Origin: an uncultured Lentibacter sp.
GTDB taxonomy: Bacteria > Pseudomonadota > Alphaproteobacteria > Rhodobacterales > Rhodobacteraceae
Length of the DNA stretch: 64,000 nucleotides
Assembly: GCA_947497495.1 (NCBI GenBank)
Contig: CANMGT010000003.1
Span: 124,001-188,000, forward strand
Direction: 5' to 3'
Part shown: piece after piece, positions 58,861-64,000 of the stretch
Numbering within the stretch: position 1 is the first letter of the stretch
Layout of the letters: each line of letters opens with the position of its first letter
Notes under the pieces: model-generated
Told to the model about the DNA's origin: nothing
Database searches by the model: none
What the model saw: only the letters and a program-made list of their open reading frames with translations
Position numbers and translations under genes: made by a program

Positions 58861-60324
58861 ATGAAACTGAGTGAGCTGGGGCTAACGGCCCTGAGCGGCG
58901 ATGTCAGCATCACAGGGCTTGCGGTTGACAGCCGACAGGTGAAAGAGGGCTTTCTCTTTGCGGCCCTGCCCGGAACACAGGTTCATGGCGGCGAATTTAT
59001 CCAGTATGCCCTGCGCATGGGGGCGGCGGCCATCTTGACAGATACCGAAGGTGCCGAGATCGCAAAAGCCGAGCTGGCCAGCTCTGACGCCAAGCTGATC
59101 CTGTCCCAAAACCCGCGCCAGACATTGGCCTACACTGCGGCTTTGTGGTTTGGCGCACAGCCTGACGTGATGATCGCAGTGACAGGCACCAACGGCAAGA
59201 CAAGCGTCAGCACATTTGCGCGCATGATCTGGCAGGAAATGGGCAAATGCGCCGTCAACCTTGGCACAACAGGTGTTGAGGGCGACTGGAGCGCGCCGCT
59301 TGCGCACACCACGCCCGAGCCGATTACGCTGCACCGCACCTTGGCCGAAGCTGCCGAGGCAGGGGTGACACATGCCGCGATGGAAGCCTCCTCGCATGGT
59401 CTGGCGCAGTATCGCCTTGACGGGGTGCGCCTCAAGGCCGCCGGTTTTACCAACTTCACCCAAGACCACCTCGACTTTCACCACACCTTTGAGGAATATT
59501 TCGCCGCCAAGGCTGGCCTGTTCGGGCGCGTTTTGAGCGACGAAGGCGTTGCGGTCATCAATATCGACGATCCACGCGGGCCCGAGATGGTCATGGTCGC
59601 GCAAGACCGTGACATCAAGGTGCTGACAGTCGGGCGTATGGACGGCGCCGACATTCAGCTTACCGCGCAGCGCACTCACGCCACGGGGCAGGAAGTTTTC
59701 TTCAAGCATGAAGGCAAAGGCTACCGCGCCGACTTGAAGCTCATCGGCGGTTTTCAGGCCGAGAACGTGCTGCTGGCGGCGGGGCTGGTTATGGCCTGTG
59801 GTGAAGAGCCTGCGCGTGTATTTGAAACGCTTGACCACATGAGCACAGTGCGCGGTCGCATGCAGCTTGCCGCAACACGCGACAACGGTGCGGCGGTGTT
59901 TGTTGACTATGCCCATACGCCTGACGCTGTGGCGACGGCGCTCAAGGCGATGCGTCCACATGTCATGGGGCGCATCATTGCCATTGTCGGCGCGGGCGGG
60001 GACCGTGACGTTGGCAAGCGCCCTCTTATGGGGGCCGCTGCTGCGCAATACGCCGATGTTGTGATCGTCACCGACGACAACCCGCGCAGCGAAGAACCGG
60101 CCAGCATTCGCGCAGCGGTTATGGCGGGCTGCCCCGAGGCCAACGAAGTGGGCGACCGTGCAGAAGCCATCCTGCGCGGCGTTGACTTGCTGGAGCCAGG
60201 AGACGCTTTGCTGATCGCGGGCAAGGGCCATGAAAGCGGGCAGATCGTCGGGGACGATGTGCTGCCATTTGACGATGTCGAGCAGGCCAGCGTGGCTGTT
60301 GATGCTCTGGAGGGCCGGATATGA
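58861..60324 (+). CDS. murE: UDP-MurNAc-L-Ala-D-Glu:meso-diaminopimelate ligase
   Basis: 487 aa from ATG 58861 (MKLSELGL); the GTG three codons upstream overlaps the purine-rich RBS GGTGGGG. ATP site TGTNGKTSVSTF, carbamylated-lysine region, HTTPE and MEASSHGL substrate motifs, and DNPR in TDDNPRSEEPA, which specifies meso-diaminopimelate rather than lysine. Overlaps murF start (ATGA). Confidence 0.97.
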   Translation: MKLSELGLTALSGDVSITGLAVDSRQVKEGFLFAALPGTQVHGGEFIQYALRMGAAAILTDTEGAEIAKAELASSDAKLILSQNPRQTLAYTAALWFGAQPDVMIAVTGTNGKTSVSTFARMIWQEMGKCAVNLGTTGVEGDWSAPLAHTTPEPITLHRTLAEAAEAGVTHAAMEASSHGLAQYRLDGVRLKAAGFTNFTQDHLDFHHTFEEYFAAKAGLFGRVLSDEGVAVINIDDPRGPEMVMVAQDRDIKVLTVGRMDGADIQLTAQRTHATGQEVFFKHEGKGYRADLKLIGGFQAENVLLAAGLVMACGEEPARVFETLDHMSTVRGRMQLAATRDNGAAVFVDYAHTPDAVATALKAMRPHVMGRIIAIVGAGGDRDVGKRPLMGAAAAQYADVVIVTDDNPRSEEPASIRAAVMAGCPEANEVGDRAEAILRGVDLLEPGDALLIAGKGHESGQIVGDDVLPFDDVEQASVAVDALEGRI

Positions 60325-61751
60325 CACCACTTTGGACGGGCGCCGAGGCGGCTACGGCGACAGGCGGGCAGGTCCGCTCCGACTGGGAGGCAACGGGCGT
60401 TTCTATCGATACGCGCACTCTGGCGAAGGGCGACTTGTTTGTCGCATTGAAAGCCGCGCGTGACGGCCACGAGTTTGTTGCGCAGGCGCTTGAACAGGGG
60501 GCTGCAGCGGCTCTGGTGAGCCATGTTCCTGAAGGACTGGAAGACAGCGCGCAGCTTTTGTTGGTCAAGGATGTTCTGCAAGGTTTGGAAGCGCTCGGCG
60601 TGGCCGCTCGGGCGCGCACAGCGGCCAAGATCATCGGCGTGACAGGCAGCGCGGGGAAAACCTCGACGAAAGAGATGTTGCGCGAAATACTGGGCCGCCA
60701 AGGCCTCTGCCACGCAGCGGAAGCGAGTTATAACAACCATTGGGGCGTTCCCCTGACGCTGGCGCGGATGCCGCGTGAGGCCGAGTTTGCCGTGATCGAG
60801 ATCGGCATGAGTAACCCCGGTGAGATCGGTCCTCTGGCCAGAATGGCGCGTCCGCATGTGGCCCTGATCACAACGGTCGCAGCGGCGCATATGGCGGCTT
60901 TTGAAAGCCTTGAAGGGATTGCCCGCGAGAAAGCCGCTATCATGGAGGGGCTCGAGCCGGACGGAACTGCTATCTGGAATGCCGATATTTCCACGGCTCA
61001 AGTGTTGGCCGATGCTGCGAAGCGTCTGGCCGCGAAACCTATGGATTACGGCGTTAAATCAAGTGATTACACGCTCGTCTCGACCAAACTTCACGGGGAT
61101 ATGACTGTCGCGGAAGCGCGCATCAACGCCGAGCCGCTGGTGTTTAAGGTGGGTGCCGCTGGCCAGCACTTTGCGATGAACGGCCTTGGCGCGATTGCCG
61201 CCTGTGAAGCCGTCGGAGTTGCACGCGCTGTCGCCGCCGCTGACCTTGCCTACTGGGCGCCGCCAGCGGGTCGTGGCAAGCGCGAACTTCTCAAGCTTGA
61301 TGACATCGAAGACGATACGATCGAGCTGATCGACGACGCTTTCAACGCCAACCCCGCGTCGATGGCGGCGTCCCTGCAAGTGCTTGCCGACATCCCGCAA
61401 AGCAAGGGCCGCAAGATTGCAATAATCGGGGATATGCTGGAGCTGGGTCAGGAGGAAGCGCAGTTGCATGCACAGGTCGCGCGCTTGCCTAGTGTTGAGG
61501 CGCTCGACACGGTTCACTGCGTCGGCCCTCTCATGCAGAACGCTTTTGCGGCCCTGCCTGCCGACAAGCAGGGCGAATGGTTTGAAACTGCTGACGAGTT
61601 GGCGCATAAGGTGCGCCATTACCTGCGCGCTGGTGATATCGTTTTGGTCAAGGGATCAAAGGGCATCGCCGTCAGCCGCGTTGTTACGGCGATCCGCTCT
61701 GCGATGCGCCCAAAAGCTCTTAAAAGAGAGCCAGAAACGAGGAAAGAGTAG
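60321..61751 (+). CDS. murF: UDP-MurNAc-tripeptide:D-alanyl-D-alanine ligase
   Basis: 476 aa. SIDTRTLAKGDLFVALKAARDGHEFV, ATP site TGSAGKTSTKEML, EIGMSNPGEIGPL, DDAFNANPASM, IGDMLELG are MurF landmarks. Adds D-Ala-D-Ala to the cytoplasmic precursor. Stop TAG is directly followed by the mraY ATG. Confidence 0.97.
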   Translation: MTPLWTGAEAATATGGQVRSDWEATGVSIDTRTLAKGDLFVALKAARDGHEFVAQALEQGAAAALVSHVPEGLEDSAQLLLVKDVLQGLEALGVAARARTAAKIIGVTGSAGKTSTKEMLREILGRQGLCHAAEASYNNHWGVPLTLARMPREAEFAVIEIGMSNPGEIGPLARMARPHVALITTVAAAHMAAFESLEGIAREKAAIMEGLEPDGTAIWNADISTAQVLADAAKRLAAKPMDYGVKSSDYTLVSTKLHGDMTVAEARINAEPLVFKVGAAGQHFAMNGLGAIAACEAVGVARAVAAADLAYWAPPAGRGKRELLKLDDIEDDTIELIDDAFNANPASMAASLQVLADIPQSKGRKIAIIGDMLELGQEEAQLHAQVARLPSVEALDTVHCVGPLMQNAFAALPADKQGEWFETADELAHKVRHYLRAGDIVLVKGSKGIAVSRVVTAIRSAMRPKALKREPETRKE

Positions 61752-62834
61752 ATGCTTTATTGGTTAACCCTGCTGTCTGACGGTGGTGATTTCTTCAACC
61801 TTTTCAGGTATATTACGTTCCGCGCTGGTGGGGCTTTTTTGACGTCTCTACTGTTTGGCTTCATTTTTGGCCCCCCCCTGATCAACGTGTTGCGCCGCCG
61901 CCAAGGCAAGGGCCAGCCTATCCGCGATGACGGCCCTGAAAGCCATCTGGCGAAAGCGGGCACGCCAACCATGGGCGGCTTGCTGATTGTCGGGGCGCTT
62001 TTGACATCTACACTCCTTTGGGCGCGGCTTGATAACCCCTTTGTATGGTTGGTTTTATTCGTCACCATGAGCTTCGCAGCCATCGGCTTTGCGGATGACT
62101 ACGCAAAGGTATCCAAACAAACGTCAGCGGGGGTTTCGGGCCGTGTGCGCATGCTCTTGGGGCTGCTGATCAGTGCGATCGCGGGCTACTGGGCCGCCTG
62201 TTATCACCCCGATGCGCTACAATTCAAACTGGCGATGCCGGTGTTTAAAGACACGCTGATCAACCTTGGCTATCTCTTCGTTCCCTTCGCGATGATCGTC
62301 ATCGTCGGTGCCGCGAATGCTGTGAACCTGACAGACGGCCTTGACGGCCTCGCCATCATGCCTGTCATGATCGCGGCAGGCACTCTGGGCGTGATCGCCT
62401 ATGCTGTCGGCCGTGTCGACTTCACCGAATATCTTGACGTGCATTATGTGCCAGGTACGGGCGAGATACTGATCTTTACAGCGGGTATCTTCGGCGGAGG
62501 CCTTGGCTTTTTGTGGTATAATGCCCCTCCCGCAGCCGTCTTCATGGGCGACACCGGTTCGCTCGCTCTGGGCGGGGCCTTGGGCGCAATCGCCGTGTCG
62601 ACCAAGCACGAGATCGTGCTGGCGATCGTCGGTGGTTTGTTCGTTGTGGAAGCGCTCAGCGTGATCATTCAGGTGCTCTATTTCAAGCGCACGGGCAAGC
62701 GTGTTTTCCTGATGGCGCCTATCCACCACCACTATGAAAAGAAGGGCTGGGCCGAGCCGCAGATCGTGATCCGCTTCTGGATTATCTCGCTCATTCTGGC
62801 CATGATCGGGCTTGCGACCCTCAAACTTCGCTAG
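61752..62834 (+). CDS. mraY: Phospho-N-acetylmuramoyl-pentapeptide transferase
   Basis: 360-aa polytopic membrane protein forming lipid [17 protein letters not shown] near the N-terminus, ADDYAKV (catalytic DD), [10 protein letters not shown] (Asp), [11 protein letters not shown] and [13 protein letters not shown] (HHH) are all present. Ten membrane segments expected. Confidence 0.98.
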   Translation: MLYWLTLLSDGGDFFNLFRYITFRAGGAFLTSLLFGFIFGPPLINVLRRRQGKGQPIRDDGPESHLAKAGTPTMGGLLIVGALLTSTLLWARLDNPFVWLVLFVTMSFAAIGFADDYAKVSKQTSAGVSGRVRMLLGLLISAIAGYWAACYHPDALQFKLAMPVFKDTLINLGYLFVPFAMIVIVGAANAVNLTDGLDGLAIMPVMIAAGTLGVIAYAVGRVDFTEYLDVHYVPGTGEILIFTAGIFGGGLGFLWYNAPPAAVFMGDTGSLALGGALGAIAVSTKHEIVLAIVGGLFVVEALSVIIQVLYFKRTGKRVFLMAPIHHHYEKKGWAEPQIVIRFWIISLILAMIGLATLKLR

Positions 62835-62849
62835 GCTAGGAGCGCGCGA

Positions 62850-64000
62850 ATGATCCCTGTTGTTGGCTATGATGGCCTGAAAGTTGGCGTGCTGGGGCTG
62901 GGGCGCAGCGGGCTCTCGGCCGCGCGGGCATTGCGGGCAGGCGGTGCCACCCCACTGTGTTGGGATGACAACCCCGACGCGCGCGCAACAGCCGAACGCG
63001 AAGGCTTTGAGTGCCGCGATCTGGGACGGGAAATGGAGGGGCTTTCGCTGCTTATGGTCAGCCCCGGGATCCCGCATCTTTACCCTGAGCCAAACCACGT
63101 GATCGCAGCGGCTTACGCGGCCTCTGTGCCTGTCGACAACGACGTCGGGCTTTTCTTCCGCTCGATCGGGAGCGATGAGTGGATGTCGCTGGATGTGCCG
63201 CCTCGTGTGGTTGCTGTGACGGGTTCTAACGGCAAGTCAACAACGTCAGCGCTGATTGCACACCTCATTGAAAGTGCAGGCAAACCTGCGCAACTTGCCG
63301 GCAATATCGGCCGTGGTGTTCTGGACCTTGAAGAGCCGCATTCCGGCGAGGTGATCGTGCTGGAACTGTCGTCGTATCAGACAGAACTTGCGCGCAACCT
63401 GACGCCTGACATTGCCGTGTTTACCAATCTTAGCCCTGACCATCTTGACCGCCACGGCGGCATTGGGGGTTACTTCGCGGCCAAGCGACGGCTGTTTGCT
63501 GAGGGCGGGCCAGACCGGGCGGTGATTGGCGTGGATGAGGCAGAGGGACGGTTTCTGGAGAACCAACTCAGCCAGGGGGCGGGTGACGACCGGGTTATTC
63601 GCGTGTCTGTGGAGCACAAGCTGTCGGGCATTGGTTGGAACGTTTTTGCCAAGAAGGGCTTCCTTGCAGAGTGGCGCAAGGGGCGGCAGGTGGCGTCGAT
63701 TGATTTGCGCTCGGTGCCGGGGTTGCCTGGCGCGCATAACCACCAGAATGCCTGTGCGGCTTACGCTGTTTGTCGCGCTTTGGGCATTGCGCCTCGCGAG
63801 ATCGAGAAGGGGTTTCACAGCTTTAAGGGCTTGCCGCACCGCTCGCAGCTTATTGCCGAAAAGGACGGTGTGCGCTTTGTGAATGACAGCAAGGCGACGA
63901 ATGTGGATGCGGCGGATAAGGCTCTGAAAGCATTTAAAAATATCCGCTGGATTTGCGGCGGTCTGGAGAAGGAAGGCGGGCTTGACGGGCTTGCTGAGGG
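62850..64000 (+). CDS. murD: UDP-MurNAc-L-alanine:D-glutamate ligase, cut by window end
   Basis: Starts at ATG 62850 with AGGAG in front; absent from the ORF track because no stop falls inside the window. 383 codons are visible. [18 protein letters not shown]-terminal Rossmann, SPGIPH, ATP site [53 protein letters not shown] and the start of [13 protein letters not shown]. Continues past the window. Confidence 0.97.
   Translation, partial: MIPVVGYDGLKVGVLGLGRSGLSAARALRAGGATPLCWDDNPDARATAEREGFECRDLGREMEGLSLLMVSPGIPHLYPEPNHVIAAAYAASVPVDNDVGLFFRSIGSDEWMSLDVPPRVVAVTGSNGKSTTSALIAHLIESAGKPAQLAGNIGRGVLDLEEPHSGEVIVLELSSYQTELARNLTPDIAVFTNLSPDHLDRHGGIGGYFAAKRRLFAEGGPDRAVIGVDEAEGRFLENQLSQGAGDDRVIRVSVEHKLSGIGWNVFAKKGFLAEWRKGRQVASIDLRSVPGLPGAHNHQNACAAYAVCRALGIAPREIEKGFHSFKGLPHRSQLIAEKDGVRFVNDSKATNVDAADKALKAFKNIRWICGGLEKEGGLDGLAE

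Noticed and set aside
58882-60330. 482-aa ORF antisense to murE
   Set aside because: Shadow frame, rich in His/Arg/Cys; murE is clearly the real gene.
62217-63098. 293-aa ORF antisense to mraY and murD
   Set aside because: Shadow frame across two well-conserved genes.

Overview
The window looks like a chromosomal segment of an alphaproteobacterium of the family Rhodobacteraceae, most likely the marine roseobacter group. This rests on several independent signs: a DUF1127 small gene followed by three CUCCUCCC-loop hairpins (the CcsR or 'cuckoo' RNA arrangement described in Rhodobacter), a DddL-type DMSP lyase, a complete paa operon, a long pyruvate carboxylase, and the order apbC / mraZ-rsmH-ftsL-ftsI-murE-murF-mraY-murD. 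No rRNA, CRISPR array, transposase or integrase was seen.

Layout. 1-1.9 kb: 3' end of a non-ribosomal peptide synthetase (adenylation plus carrier domain, no thioesterase), translationally coupled to its phosphopantetheinyl transferase. 2.1-16.6 kb: a surface or exopolysaccharide locus with a Wzz/GumC chain-length protein, a CpsD-like ATPase, an oxidoreductase-epimerase fusion, GT2, GT4 and GT26 glycosyltransferases, an epimerase, a Gfo/Idh/MocA oxidoreductase, an SDR, a GMC oxidoreductase and an acyltransferase-SGNH protein; most genes overlap by 4 nt. 16.8-23.2 kb: phenylacetate degradation (thiolase, paaABCDE, an extra PaaC-like gene, paaX-like regulator). 23.4-32.4 kb: Kef-type antiporter, Lrp regulator, an unusual 883-aa protein with a PilM/GspL-like front and PilP/GspC-like tail, metY, dddL, a GT8-like protein and a small exported protein.

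32.5-35.1 kb: a small islet (nitroreductase, hchA, hxlR regulator) bounded by a tRNA-Tyr gene and imperfect copies of its 3' end, which reads as a reactive-electrophile detoxification cassette inserted at a tRNA. 35.2-41.8 kb: rlmB, a candidate small RNA, a CoA-binding protein and the histidine genes hisB, H, A, F, E, interrupted by two divergent DUF2147 genes and a membrane protein. 41.9-45.0 kb: an orphan gene beside tRNA-Gly, MAPEG, a TetR regulator and two membrane proteins. 45.0-52.9 kb: pyruvate carboxylase, an exported rhodanese, L-lactate dehydrogenase and UvrD helicase. 52.9-53.3 kb: the DUF1127/CcsR-like unit. 53.5-64 kb: ApbC, a structured 650-nt intergenic region, then the division and cell-wall (dcw) cluster up to a murD cut by the window end.

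The most unusual items are the tRNA-Tyr-bounded islet with an 18-bp perfect palindrome in its boundary, the PilM/GspL-PilP/GspC-like fusion, the CcsR-like array, the oxidoreductase-epimerase fusion and the structured region upstream of mraZ. All functional statements are from reading sequence and family motifs; no database search was run.
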